Below, piece after piece: positions 20,513 to 29,123 of a stretch of DNA of 64,000 nt. Position numbers and translations under genes: made by a program. Position 1 is the first letter of the stretch; the number at the start of each line of letters is the position of its first letter. The notes below the pieces were generated by a model that saw only the letters and a program-made list of their open reading frames with translations, was not told the DNA's origin and searched no databases. The stretch is taken from contig NZ_JAANOV010000001.1 of NCBI RefSeq assembly GCF_011758745.1, forward strand, positions 930,001 to 994,000, in the 5' to 3' direction. This DNA comes from Amycolatopsis granulosa (GTDB lineage: Bacteria > Actinomycetota > Actinomycetes > Mycobacteriales > Pseudonocardiaceae).

Positions 20513-21379
20513 ATGGACATCTCGAAGGTCGGCGTGGTCGGCGGCGGGCTGATGGGCTCGGGCATCGCCGAGGTGTGTGCCCGGGCAGGGCTGGACGTGG
20601 TGGTCGCCGAAGTCGGCGAGGCGGCGCTGACCGCGGCCCGGGAGCGGATCGGCAAGTCGCTGGAGCGTGCGGTGCGAGCCGGGAAGCTGGCCGCGGACGA
20701 CGCCGAGGCGGCGGCCTCGCGGCTGTCCTACACGGTGGACCTGGCAGGTTTCGCCGACCGGGATCTGGTGGTCGAGGCGGTGGCCGAGGACGAGCAGGTC
20801 AAGGCCGAGGTGTTCGGCCGGCTCGACGAGGTCGTGCAGCGGCCGGACGCGATCCTGGCGTCCAACACCTCGTCGATCCCGATCATGAAGCTGGCGGCGG
20901 CGACCGGGCGGCCCGCGCAGGTGGTGGGCATCCACTTCTTCAACCCGGTGCCGGTGCTGCCGCTGGTGGAGCTGATCCCGTCGCTGCTGACCTCGGCCGA
21001 GACCCGCGACCGGGCGGCGGAGTTCGCGACGGCGACGCTGGGCAAGACGGTGGTGCACGCGCCGGACCGGGCCGGGTTCGTGGTCAACGCGCTGCTGATC
21101 CCCTACCTCCTGTCGGCGATCCGCATGCTGGAGTCCGGCTTCGCCGAGGCCGCCGACATCGACGCCGGCATGGTGCACGGCTGCGCCCACCCGATGGGCC
21201 CGCTGCGGCTGGCCGACCTGATCGGGCTGGACACGACGAAGGCGGTCGCCGAGTCGATGTACGCGGAGTTCAAGGAACCGCTCTACGCTCCCCCGCCGCT
21301 GCTGCTGCGCATGGTCGACGCGGGTCTGCTGGGCCGCAAGTCCGGCCGCGGCTTCTACGACTACCGGAAGGACGCCTGA
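20513..21379 (+). CDS. 3-hydroxybutyryl-CoA dehydrogenase family protein
   Basis: 288 aa, the usual length of Hbd/FadB2. The NAD-binding GGGLMGSGIAEVCARAG is followed by LVVEAVAEDEQVK, SNTSSIPI and HFFNPVPVLPLVELI, whose His is the catalytic residue. The C-terminal domain has HPMGPLRLADLIGLD and GRKSGRGFYDY. It oxidises (S)-3-hydroxyacyl-CoA to 3-oxoacyl-CoA. The stop overlaps the next ATG by 1 bp, making a two-gene operon that ends at the terminator at 22537. Confidence 0.93.
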   Translation: MDISKVGVVGGGLMGSGIAEVCARAGLDVVVAEVGEAALTAARERIGKSLERAVRAGKLAADDAEAAASRLSYTVDLAGFADRDLVVEAVAEDEQVKAEVFGRLDEVVQRPDAILASNTSSIPIMKLAAATGRPAQVVGIHFFNPVPVLPLVELIPSLLTSAETRDRAAEFATATLGKTVVHAPDRAGFVVNALLIPYLLSAIRMLESGFAEAADIDAGMVHGCAHPMGPLRLADLIGLDTTKAVAESMYAEFKEPLYAPPPLLLRMVDAGLLGRKSGRGFYDYRKDA

Positions 21380-22521
21380 TGTACCAGCTGCCCGAGGAGC
21401 ACGAGGAGCTGCGGCTCGCCGTCCGTGCGCTGGCGGAGAAGGAGATCGCACCGTACGCCGCCGAGGTGGACGAGAAGGAGCGGTTCCCGTACGAAGCCTT
21501 GCAAGCGCTGAATGCGTCGGGGTTCAACGCGGTGCACATTCCGGAGGAGTACGAGGGTCAGGGTGCGGACGCGGTGGCGGCGTGCATCGTGATCGAGGAG
21601 GTGGCGCGGGTTGATGCGTCGGCGTCGTTGATTCCGGCGGTGAACAAGCTGGGGACGCAGCCGATCCTGTTGTCGGCGTCGGAGGAGTTGAAGAAGCTGG
21701 TTCTGCCGGAGATCGCGGCGGGGGCCACGGCGTCTTACGGGTTGTCGGAGCGGGAGGCGGGGTCGGACACGGCGTCGATGCGGACCCGGGCGCGGTTGGA
21801 CGGGGACCAGTGGGTGCTCAACGGCACGAAGGCGTGGATCACCAATGCCGGGGAGTCGGCGTGGTACACGGTGATGGCGGTGACCGATCCGGAGGCGCCG
21901 AAGAAGTCGAACGGGATTTCGGCGTTCGTGGTGCACAAGGACGATCCGGGGTTCTCGGTGGGGCCGAAGGAGCGCAAGCTGGGGATCAAGGGCTCGCCGA
22001 CGCGGGAGATCCATTTCGAGAATTGCACGATTCCGGCGGAGCGGATCATCGGTGAGCCGGGTACGGGGTTGAAGACGGCGCTGCGCACGCTGGATCACAC
22101 CCGCCCGACGATCGGGGCGCAGGCGCTGGGTATCGCGCAGGGCGCGCTGGACGCGGCGGTGGCGTATGTGAAGGAGCGCAAGCAGTTCGGCACGGCGATC
22201 GGACAGTTCCAGGGTGTGCAGTTCATGCTCGCCGACATGGGCATGAAGATCGAGGCGGCCCGGCACCTGGTGTACGCCTCGGCCGCGGCCACCGAGCGGG
22301 GTGATGCGCGGGCGGGGTTCATGGCCTCGGCGGCGAAGGCCTACGCCAGCGACGTGGCGATGTCGGTGACCACCGACGCGGTGCAACTGTTCGGCGGCGC
22401 CGGCTACACCCGTGACTTCCCGGTGGAACGCATGATGCGTGACGCCAAGATCACCCAGATCTACGAGGGCACCAACCAGATCCAGCGCATGGTCATGGCC
22501 CGCGCCCTGCTCAAGAGCTGA
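21379..22521 (+). CDS. Short-chain acyl-CoA dehydrogenase
   Basis: 380 aa; ATG with GGAAGGA upstream. YGLSEREAGSDTASMRTRA and WITNAGESAWYTV are the flavin motifs, and QIYEGTNQIQRMVMARAL carries the catalytic Glu, as in butyryl/short-chain enzymes (FadE25/Bcd-like). The region ~21510-22150 uses many TTG, ATT, GTT and GGG/GCG/TCG codons, unlike the C-ending codons before and after it. Works with the upstream hydroxyacyl-CoA dehydrogenase in beta-oxidation. Confidence 0.92.
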   Translation: MYQLPEEHEELRLAVRALAEKEIAPYAAEVDEKERFPYEALQALNASGFNAVHIPEEYEGQGADAVAACIVIEEVARVDASASLIPAVNKLGTQPILLSASEELKKLVLPEIAAGATASYGLSEREAGSDTASMRTRARLDGDQWVLNGTKAWITNAGESAWYTVMAVTDPEAPKKSNGISAFVVHKDDPGFSVGPKERKLGIKGSPTREIHFENCTIPAERIIGEPGTGLKTALRTLDHTRPTIGAQALGIAQGALDAAVAYVKERKQFGTAIGQFQGVQFMLADMGMKIEAARHLVYASAAATERGDARAGFMASAAKAYASDVAMSVTTDAVQLFGGAGYTRDFPVERMMRDAKITQIYEGTNQIQRMVMARALLKS

Positions 22522-22536
22522 CCACCCCGGCCTTCG

Positions 22537-22570
22537 AAGGCGCGGCGCCCAGCCCGGGCGCCGCGCCTTT
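22537..22570 (+). terminator. Intrinsic terminator
   Basis: Perfect 14-bp arms AAGGCGCGGCGCCC / GGGCGCCGCGCCTT around a 5-nt loop, ending in TTT, 15 bp after the acyl-CoA dehydrogenase stop. Also placed to end transcription from the right. Confidence 0.9.
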
Positions 22571-22592
22571 CTGTCGCGGGGCACCCGGGGGT

Positions 22593-23543
22593 TCAGGCGA
22601 ACGTGCTCAGCAGCAGGTCGACCAGCACGTCCGCCCTGGCGTCGAACGCCACCCGCGCGTTCGGCTCGCCGGTCGCGTTCGGACGGAGGTCCATCACGGT
22701 CCGGCCGACGGTGCGGCTTCCGGTCGTCTCGACCTCGACGTGCACCGGGCGGGTGGTGATCACCTCCGGGCGCAGCAGGTAGGCGATGCACACCGCGTCG
22801 TGAACTGGCGCGGCATCGTCCGCGGCGACGCCGCGTCCGGCCGAGTAGGCGTCGATGCGGCGCGTGATCAGGTCTGCGGCCGCCCGGCCGGCGGGGGTGC
22901 CGAGCCCGCTCAGCTTCACGCAATCGTCGCGGGTGACCAGCGCGCGGTGCGTGGCGTCGAGCGTGACGAGTGTCAGGCGCGAAACGCCGGCCGACAGCAC
23001 CATGGCCGCGGCCTCCGGGTCGGCCCAGATGTTGAACTCGGCGGACGGCGTCACGTTGCCGTGGTCGTGCGCGCCACCCATGATGACGAGCTCGGCGACC
23101 GCGTCGCGCACCGACGGATCGGCCGCGAGCACGGTGGCGATGGTGCTGAGCGGCCCGACCGGCACCAGCGTCACCGGTTCGGTGGTGGTGCGCAGGGTGT
23201 GCAGCAGGAACTCGACCGCCGACTCCGCGCGCGCGGCGGTGCGGGGTGCCGGCAACGGCAGGGACGTGCCGTGCATGTCGCGGGCCGAGCCGGCTTCGAA
23301 GTGCCGCGGCCCGGGGAACCCGCGCCGCGCGATCGGGTGGGCCAGCCCCGGGTGCACCGGGATGTCCGGGCGGCCGATCGCGTCCAGCACGCGCAGCGTG
23401 TTGTCGGTGGTGGCGGCCAGCGGCACGTTGCCGCTGACGGTGGTCACCGCGGCCAGGTCGAGGTCCGGGTGCAGGGCGGCCAGCATGATCGCGACCGCGT
23501 CGTCGGTACCGGTGTCGACGTCGAGGATCACCTTGCGTGTCAC
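22593..23543 (-). CDS. Inosine-uridine preferring nucleoside hydrolase family protein
   Basis: 316 aa. The N-terminal VILDVDTGTDDAVAI is the Ca2+-binding DxDxxxDD motif of the family, followed by VSGNVPLAATTDN, VPVGPLSTIA, VIMGGAH and EFNIWADPEAA. Releases a nucleobase from a ribonucleoside; the base specificity is not deducible. The GTG start has GGAGG eight bases upstream. No transporter is adjacent. It is convergent with the acyl-CoA dehydrogenase operon. Confidence 0.9.
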   Translation of the reverse strand: MTRKVILDVDTGTDDAVAIMLAALHPDLDLAAVTTVSGNVPLAATTDNTLRVLDAIGRPDIPVHPGLAHPIARRGFPGPRHFEAGSARDMHGTSLPLPAPRTAARAESAVEFLLHTLRTTTEPVTLVPVGPLSTIATVLAADPSVRDAVAELVIMGGAHDHGNVTPSAEFNIWADPEAAAMVLSAGVSRLTLVTLDATHRALVTRDDCVKLSGLGTPAGRAAADLITRRIDAYSAGRGVAADDAAPVHDAVCIAYLLRPEVITTRPVHVEVETTGSRTVGRTVMDLRPNATGEPNARVAFDARADVLVDLLLSTFA

Positions 23544-23574
23544 CCCCGCAGCCTCCCACACCGCGCCGCGATGA

Positions 23575-23997
23575 TCACCTGCTTTCGGCAGTGCACCGGG
23601 GCCTGTCGGCCTCCATGGTGACGAACCGGCGGATCCGCGGTCCGAACAGGACGGCGGATCAGCGGGGCGAGCGGGCCGCGCTGCACGACGCTGCACGACA
23701 CCGATCGTCGCGGTCACGGTGCCGGCGCCATCCGGTGCCAGCCGACCGTGGTGAGTCCGCGAGAGCCGGCCTGCCAGGTGACGCTCCGCCGGCCGGTGAG
23801 CTCGGTGACCCGCCACCGAGCGCGGGCGGGCCCGGTTGCTTCACCGTCGCCTCGCTCCCCTACCGCAACGGCCCCGGCTCACGCGACCGCACCGAGGTCG
23901 TCGACGCGGTCCAGGACGGCCAGTTCTCGACCTCGGTCAGCACGGCCCGCACGGTCTCCTGCCCGGAGCGGATCCGCCGGGCGACCTGGTACTTCAA
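23575..23997 (-). pseudogene. Degraded SRPBCC (polyketide cyclase/START-like) gene
   Basis: Minus-strand pieces of one SRPBCC protein appear in order in changing frames. First, VRAVLTEVENWPSWTASTTS ends at an in-frame TAG. Then VKQPG, then RWRVTELTGRRSVTWQAGS with GLTTVGWHRM in a shifted frame, then VTATIGV, RGPLAPLIRR, and finally RRFVTMEADRPRCTAESR with a stop. At least one nonsense change and three or four frameshifts. A possible original start is the TTG at 23997. No intact frame spans it. Confidence 0.75.
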
Positions 23998-24028
23998 CCC
24001 GGACCGTAGCGAGTGGCCCGGGCGCGGG

Positions 24029-24655
24029 CTAGATCCCGCGTCCCGCGGACTTGAGGCGGCCGACCGCTGCCGGGCCGCCCTCGAAGGAAACGTGCACGGC
24101 GTCGCGCCCGAACACGAACAGCAGCAGTTCGACCGGGTCGCCGGTGACGGTGACCTGCGCGGCACCGCCACGCACCACGGCCACGTCGCCGCCCGGGGTA
24201 CGCAGGGTGACCCCGACCGGGACCCGGCGCAGGTTCAGCTTCGCGGCGGTGCGGGCCGCGCGCCACGCGGCGGCGTCGCGGGCCGGATCCGCCGGACGCG
24301 GCTGCCAGCCCGGGCGGCCGCGCCGTACGTCCTCGTGGTGCACGAGGAACTCCGCGGTGTTGGCCAGCTCGTCGAGTTTCCCGATCGCGGTGGGCCAGTA
24401 CCAGGCCGGGCCGCGACGCACCCGCTCGACCAGCCGGAGCCACGGCTGGGCGGCGATCGCGTCCTGCACGCGCCGGGTGTGCCCGGCCAGCGGTGGCAGG
24501 ACGATGCCCAGCGCGGCGTCCGGCCGGCTTTCCCGCACCACCAGGTGCGCGGCGAGGTCCCGGGTGAGCCACCCCCGGCACAGGGTGGGCTCCTCCGGCC
24601 CGGCCTCGGTCAGCAGCTGGCTCAGCGCACGGCGTTCGTCGGCGGCGACACCCAT
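24029..24655 (-). CDS. TIGR03085 family (DinB-like) metal-binding protein
   Basis: 208 aa. The N-terminal DinB/maleylpyruvate isomerase-like bundle (LCRGWLTRDLAAHLVVRESRPDA) and the middle NTAEFLVHHEDVRRGRPGW match TIGR03085. The His residues in these segments are the likely metal ligands, as in mycothiol-dependent DinB proteins. Ends with TAG just before the degraded SRPBCC gene. Function of the family is unproven. Confidence 0.85.
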   Translation of the reverse strand: MGVAADERRALSQLLTEAGPEEPTLCRGWLTRDLAAHLVVRESRPDAALGIVLPPLAGHTRRVQDAIAAQPWLRLVERVRRGPAWYWPTAIGKLDELANTAEFLVHHEDVRRGRPGWQPRPADPARDAAAWRAARTAAKLNLRRVPVGVTLRTPGGDVAVVRGGAAQVTVTGDPVELLLFVFGRDAVHVSFEGGPAAVGRLKSAGRGI

Positions 24656-24683
24656 GACCGCAGCCTACCCGCCGGTAGGCCCG

Positions 24684-25280
24684 CTACGCGGTCGCCGCCT
24701 GCTCGTCGACGCCGACGACGTGATCGACGAACCCGTAGGCGAGGGCCTCCTCGGCGTCGAACCAGCGGTCGCGGTCCGCGTCGGCCGTGATGCGGTCCAC
24801 CGGCTGGCCCGTCTGCCGGGCGGTGATCTCCGCGATGCGGCGCTTCATGCGGCCGAAGACCTCCGCCTGGATGGCGATGTCGCTGGCCGCTCCGCTGATG
24901 CCGGCGGAGGGCTGGTGCATCAGGACGCGGGTGTTGGGCAGCAGGTAACGCTTGCCGGGGGTGCCGGAGGACAGCAGGAACTGACCCATGGACGCCACGA
25001 AACCGAGTCCCCAGGTGGACACGTCCGGCTGGATGAGGCGCATGGTGTCGTAGATCGCCATGCCCGCGGTCACCGATCCGCCGGGCGAGTTGATGTAGAA
25101 GGTGATGTCCTTGTGCGGATCCTCGGCCGCGAGCAGCAGCAGCTGTGCGGTGATCCGGTTGGCGACCGCGTCGGTCACCTCGGAACCGAGGAACACGATC
25201 CGGTCGCGCAGCAGTTGTTCGAACACCGAATCGTCCATCGAGGCCGAGGCGCTCGCGGACGGGAGAACTCGCAGGGTCAT
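24684..25280 (-). CDS. clpP: ClpP-family ATP-dependent protease subunit (orphan paralogue)
   Basis: 198 aa. Catalytic triad candidates are Ser97 (GFVASMG), His122 (LMHQPSAG) and Asp171 (ADRDRW). DITFYINSPGGSVTAGMAIYDTM is the typical ClpP segment. The nucleophile loop reads GFVASMG instead of the usual GQAASMG, and there is no clpP partner or clpX nearby, so this is a third-type paralogue rather than the main ClpP1P2. ATG 25280 is preceded by TACGTT seven bases away (a leaderless-type -10); an in-frame TTG lies three codons upstream. Confidence 0.9.
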   Translation of the reverse strand: MTLRVLPSASASASMDDSVFEQLLRDRIVFLGSEVTDAVANRITAQLLLLAAEDPHKDITFYINSPGGSVTAGMAIYDTMRLIQPDVSTWGLGFVASMGQFLLSSGTPGKRYLLPNTRVLMHQPSAGISGAASDIAIQAEVFGRMKRRIAEITARQTGQPVDRITADADRDRWFDAEEALAYGFVDHVVGVDEQAATA

Positions 25281-25407
25281 GACGGCCAACGTAGGCCTTG
25301 CAGGCCTGCGGCGGGGCCGTGTTCGCCCTGAGCGTGGCGATTACGCTACGAGCGATCATCCGCGCCCGGTGACGAGGTGCCCGGGCCGCCCGGTACGCTG
25401 CCGCACG

Positions 25408-25917
25408 ATGCCGACCGAACGCCCCGTGGTTCCCACCGTCGCCGGTGAGCGCGAGATGCTGCGCGCCCACCTGGAGTTCCACCGCGCCACCCTCGCCTGG
25501 AAGTGCGACGGTCTGTCCGATGAGGACTTGCGCGCGCGGTCCATGCCACCCTCGGCGCTCTCGCTGCTCGGGCTGGTGCGGCACATGGCCGAGGTGGAAC
25601 GGGCCTGGTTCCGGCGCACCATCGGCGGCGAGACCGACCTGCCCCTGGTGTGGTCCGCGGACAGGGACTTCCAGGTCGCCTACGACGCGCGGACCTCGAC
25701 CCGGTCCGAGGCGTTCACCGCGTGGCAGGAAGAGGTCGCGCACGCGCGGCGCATCGAGCGGGCCGCCGAATCGCTCGACGTGACCGTCTTCGCACCGCGC
25801 TGGAACGCTCACACCGCACTGCGTGCGGTGATGCTGCACATGATCCACGAGTACGCCCGGCACAACGGGCACGCCGACCTCCTGCGGGAGGGCATCGACG
25901 GGGTCACCGGCGTCTGA
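25408..25917 (+). CDS. DinB family protein (DUF664)
   Basis: 169 aa. A helical bundle with the DUF664 pattern LLGLVRHMAEVERAWFRRTIGG and a C-terminal LHMIHEYARHNGHADLLRE. The three His-bearing helices are the expected metal site of mycothiol-dependent DinB-like enzymes. A TACGCT -10 sits eight bases before the ATG, and there is no SD, pointing to a leaderless message. Divergent from clpP. Confidence 0.87.
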   Translation: MPTERPVVPTVAGEREMLRAHLEFHRATLAWKCDGLSDEDLRARSMPPSALSLLGLVRHMAEVERAWFRRTIGGETDLPLVWSADRDFQVAYDARTSTRSEAFTAWQEEVAHARRIERAAESLDVTVFAPRWNAHTALRAVMLHMIHEYARHNGHADLLREGIDGVTGV

Positions 25918-25955
25918 ACGTGCGTGCGCCGGCGCGGCGCGGTAGGTGTGGTGTC

Positions 25956-26942
25956 GTGGATCCGGCACAGGCACTGCGGCAGATCGCGTTCGAGCTGGAG
26001 CGCGCCGGCGCCCCCACCTACCGGGTGCGGGCGTTCCGGCGTGCCGCGGCCGTGGTGGCCGGGCTGCCCGCGGACGAGCTGGCCGACCGGGTGCGGCAGG
26101 GCACCCTGAAGGCGCTGCCGGGCATCGGACCGGCCACCGCACAGGTGGTCGAGCAGGCCTGTGCCGGGGAACAGCCCGCCTACCTGGCGAAACTGCTGGC
26201 GGAAGCGCCCGAGCCCGACCGGTCGGGGCTGCGCGGCGCGTTGAAGGGCGACTGCCACACGCACTCGGACTGGTCGGACGGCGGCAGCCCGCCGGAGGAG
26301 ATGGCCGAGGCGGCACGAGCGCTGGGGCACGAGTGGATCGCGCTGACCGACCACTCGCCGCGGCTGACGGTGGCGCGCGGGCTGTCGTCCGAGCGTCTGC
26401 TGCGGCAGCTGGAACTGGTGGCGGAGCTGAACGAGAAGCTGGCGCCGTTCCGCATCCTGACCGGCATCGAGGTGGACATCCTCGAGGACGGCTCACTCGA
26501 CCAGCGCGACGACCTGCTGGACCGGCTGGACGTGGTGGTGGCCAGCGTGCATTCCCAGCTGCGGATGCCGGCCGGCCCGATGACCGACCGGATGGTGGCC
26601 GCGGTGCGCAACCCGCTGGTCGACGTCCTCGGCCACTGCACCGGCCGGCTCATCACCGGGCGGGGACGGCCGCAGTCGGAGTTCGACGCGGAGACCGTGT
26701 TCACGGCGTGCCGGGAGAGCGGTACCGCGGTGGAGATCAACTGCCGCCCGGAACGCCGGGACCCGCCCGGCGAGCTGCTCGCGATGGCCGCGGAGATCGG
26801 CTGCGTGTTCGCCATCGACACCGACGCCCACGCCCCCGGGCAGCTGGACTGGCTCGGGAACGGGACCGTGCGCGCGGAGGCGTGCGGCATCGGCCCGGAG
26901 CGGGTGCTGAACACCCTGGGAGCCGCCGAGCTCGGCGGCTGA
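25956..26942 (+). CDS. PHP domain protein with N-terminal helix-hairpin-helix region (PolX-like)
   Basis: 328 aa. Residues ~1-90 resemble the 8-kDa/HhH part of family X polymerases (ALRQIAFELERAGAPTYRVRAFRRAA, LKALPGIGPATAQVV). From ~100 the PHP phosphoesterase follows, with metal ligands in GDCHTHSDWSDGG, LTDHSP, GIEVDI, ASVHS, GHCTGRL and DTDAHAP. The polymerase palm is absent. Likely a metal-dependent phosphatase/nuclease. A perfect 20-bp palindrome spans its last codons. Confidence 0.87.
   Translation: MDPAQALRQIAFELERAGAPTYRVRAFRRAAAVVAGLPADELADRVRQGTLKALPGIGPATAQVVEQACAGEQPAYLAKLLAEAPEPDRSGLRGALKGDCHTHSDWSDGGSPPEEMAEAARALGHEWIALTDHSPRLTVARGLSSERLLRQLELVAELNEKLAPFRILTGIEVDILEDGSLDQRDDLLDRLDVVVASVHSQLRMPAGPMTDRMVAAVRNPLVDVLGHCTGRLITGRGRPQSEFDAETVFTACRESGTAVEINCRPERRDPPGELLAMAAEIGCVFAIDTDAHAPGQLDWLGNGTVRAEACGIGPERVLNTLGAAELGG
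26921..26940. repeat. 20-bp perfect palindrome at the end of the PHP gene
   Basis: AGCCGCCGAG-CTCGGCGGCT, no loop and no T-run. May fold as a hairpin in single-stranded nucleic acid; possible terminator remnant. Confidence 0.5.
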
Positions 26943-27010
26943 CCGGCCGGTCCCGCTCCCGCCGTGGTCGCGCGCCTGCGCACGGCCGGCAGCCGTGTCA
27001 CCGTGAAACC

Positions 27011-27879
27011 GTGCTGACCGTGCTCCTGGCGGTGCTCGCCGCCTTCGCGAACGCCGCGGGGTCCGTGCTGCAGCGCGCCGGGACGCGGAAACAGCCCCAG
27101 GGCGGCGACCTCGATGTCGCGGCGCTCAAGGGGCTCGTCACCACTCCGGTGTGGGTCGCGGGTGTACTCGTGATGCTGTCGGGTCTGGTGCTGCAAGCCG
27201 CGGCCCTCGCGACCGGGCCGATCGTCGGGGTGCAGCCGATCATGGTCGCGGAGCTGGCGTTCACGCTCGTGCTGTCCGCGCTGGTGTTCCACACCCGCCT
27301 GCGCACGCGCGACTGGGTCGCCGCGGTCGGGATGGCGGCGGCGGTGGGGCTGCTGCTGTTCGCGCTCGCCCCGGGCCGCGGTGATCCCGGGAAGGTCTCC
27401 GCGCTGGAGTGGCTGCTGGGCAGCGCGGTGACGGTCGCCTGCGTGGCGGTGCTCGTGACCGCGGGGCGGCGGAACGAGACGACGTACCACGCGGCCTTCC
27501 TGGGCGCCGGTGCCGGCATGTGGTTCGGTTCACCGCGGTCCTGATGGCCGGGATCACCGCGGCGCTGCGAGCCGGCGGGGTGAGCGGTCTGTTCCAGGCG
27601 TGGCAGACCTACGCGATGCTGGTCGCCGGGCCCATCGGGTTCTTCCTGCTGCAGACGGCGCTGCGGGCCGGGCGGCTCGTCGCCGCCCAGCCCGGGCTCG
27701 TGCTGACCAACCCGCTGGTCGCGCTGGGCTGGGACCTGCTGGTGTTCGGGGAGCACGTCCGCGGCAGGCCGTGGATCATCGCCGACCTGGCCGCCGCGGG
27801 AGCGCTGGCCTGCTGCACCGTGCTGCTGGCCGGGTCGCCGCTGCTGCGCGACGAGGACCTCGCCCGGCAGCCGGCCTGA
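27011..27879 (+). pseudogene. DMT-type membrane transporter gene with a frameshift
   Basis: The frame from GTG 27011 gives ~178 residues with membrane helices (VLLAVLAAFANAAGSVLQRAG, IMVAELAFTLVLSALVF) and stops at 27542. The remainder (TAVLMAGITAALRAGG, MLVAGPIGFFLLQTALRAG, PGLVLTNPLVALGWDLLVFGE) continues in another frame to 27879. One extra base near 27525-27530 (TTCGGTTCACC read as TTCGGGTTCACC) would restore a single ~289-residue DMT/EamA-like protein. Either a recent inactivation or a sequencing error. Confidence 0.8.
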
Positions 27880-27880
27880 G

Positions 27881-28327
27881 TCACGCTCCCACGGGGACGC
27901 GCTCCGCCCGCTCGGCCGCGCCCCGCCGCCGCAGGCCGGCGAGCGCGAACCGGCCCGGTCCGGTGACCGCGATCAGCAGGAACACCCAGCTGTACAGGGC
28001 CGCCGGCTCCCCCATGTTCTGCAGCGGCAACGCGGCCAGGGGCTGGTGGACGGTGAAGTAGGCATAGGCCATGACACCGGAGCAGAGCAGCGCCGCGGCC
28101 CGCGTGCCGAGGCCCACCAGCACGAGCACGCCACCCACCAGTTCGATCAGCCCGGCCCACCAGCCGGGCCACACCGCGAACGGCATGGCGCCGCCCTGAC
28201 CGTCGATGCCGCCGAACGCGCCGAACCCCTGGAGCCCGTGGCAGGCGAACAACAGCCCCACCACGATGCGGACGACACCCAGGACGACCGGGGTGAGCGA
28301 TGCCTGCGAGACCGGAATGCGTGTCAT
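27881..28327 (-). CDS. DoxX family membrane protein
   Basis: 148 aa with four hydrophobic segments (VVLGVVRIVVGLLFACHGLQ, WWAGLIELVGGVLVLVGLG, AALLCSGVMAYAYF, WVFLLIAVTGPGRFAL). GRP-rich loops such as HGLQGFGAFGG are typical of DoxX. ATG with GGAAGGA upstream. Stop lies 1 bp from the convergent transporter gene stop. Family members are linked to membrane redox or thiol stress; the specific role is unknown. Confidence 0.88.
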   Translation of the reverse strand: MTRIPVSQASLTPVVLGVVRIVVGLLFACHGLQGFGAFGGIDGQGGAMPFAVWPGWWAGLIELVGGVLVLVGLGTRAAALLCSGVMAYAYFTVHQPLAALPLQNMGEPAALYSWVFLLIAVTGPGRFALAGLRRRGAAERAERVPVGA

Positions 28328-28495
28328 GATCGATCCTTCCGCCGAAGTTGCTGTCCTGATCACGTCGAAGCAGAACGAGCCGGATCGACACGGTGGGTGA
28401 ACTTCTTCCGGCCCGCCGCCCCCCGTCGCCCGGGGTGGCCGCCGTTTGACCCGCGCGCCGTGGGGAATTCCCACCGCACCCGGGAAGGAGTCACC

Positions 28496-28681
28496 ATGAA
28501 CGACAAGGCGAACCACAAGCCGGAGTCGGCGCCGGGCATTCCGCAGTCCGACCCGCCGCAGGGCGGCCCGAACGCCGACGAGTCGTCCCCGAACCCGGCC
28601 GATCTGGCCCCGGGCTTCGGCGGCACCTCGGAGACCCGGCCGCCGAGCGCGGAGGAGGACGAGCCGGACAACGGCTCCTGA
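28496..28681 (+). CDS. Small Pro/Glu/Asp-rich hypothetical protein
   Basis: 61 aa, acidic and low complexity (PQSDPPQGGPNADESSPNPA), predicted disordered. A perfect GGGAAGGAG SD five bases before the ATG and synonymous GC bias support translation. No homologous fold is recognised; short intrinsically disordered proteins like this are common in Pseudonocardiaceae. Confidence 0.7.
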   Translation: MNDKANHKPESAPGIPQSDPPQGGPNADESSPNPADLAPGFGGTSETRPPSAEEDEPDNGS

Positions 28682-29123
28682 CCGGCCCGTTCCCCCTCCG
28701 GACCTGATCGCACCCTCGCGACGTCGTCCCCCGGCCAACACGCCACCCCGCCAGGCAAACACGCCGCCCCGGCCGGCAAACACGCGCGGTTCGCCGCTCC
28801 GGTCCGCGTGTTCGCCGCTCCGGGGCACTGGGGCGCGGACGGGCCGGGGGCATCTGCTTCCGCGTCTCGCGGCGCGCTGGCCGGCCGTGCCACCATCCCG
28901 CCCCGTCACCGGAGGGCCGGCCGTCCCATACCGTGCCGAGCGATCGGGCGGGGGCCGCCGACCGTACCGCCGCATCGGGCGGCCGGCCCGCAGCCCGCCT
29001 GGCGCGTCGTCCGCACGCCCGTCGCTGATCAGGGGGCCTCCACGCCGGCACCGTGGGGGCCGCTGCCAGAATGGCGATCACTGGGGCACGCGGCCCGGGG
29101 CCGCGTCATGACTGGGGGTCGAC
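28682..29123. other. 442-bp intergenic region with no supported gene
   Basis: Between the 61-aa ORF and the GT87 gene. It holds the repeat cluster at 28736-28823 and an SD (GGGGG) directly before GTG 29124. Open frames here have no SD, no recognisable domain and no consistent codon bias. Confidence 0.6.
28736..28823. repeat. Short interspersed direct/inverted repeat cluster
   Basis: Three AACACGC-containing units (28736, 28756, 28777; the last two GGCAAACACGC) are followed by their near-inverse CCGCGTGTTCGCC (28804-28816) and two copies of TTCGCCGCTCCGG (28790, 28811). The inverted units could pair into a hairpin. Confidence 0.65.

Noticed and set aside
23537-24790. Plus-strand open frame across the nucleoside hydrolase and TIGR03085 genes
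   Set aside because: No domain or SD; it is antisense to two recognisable genes and the SRPBCC remnant.
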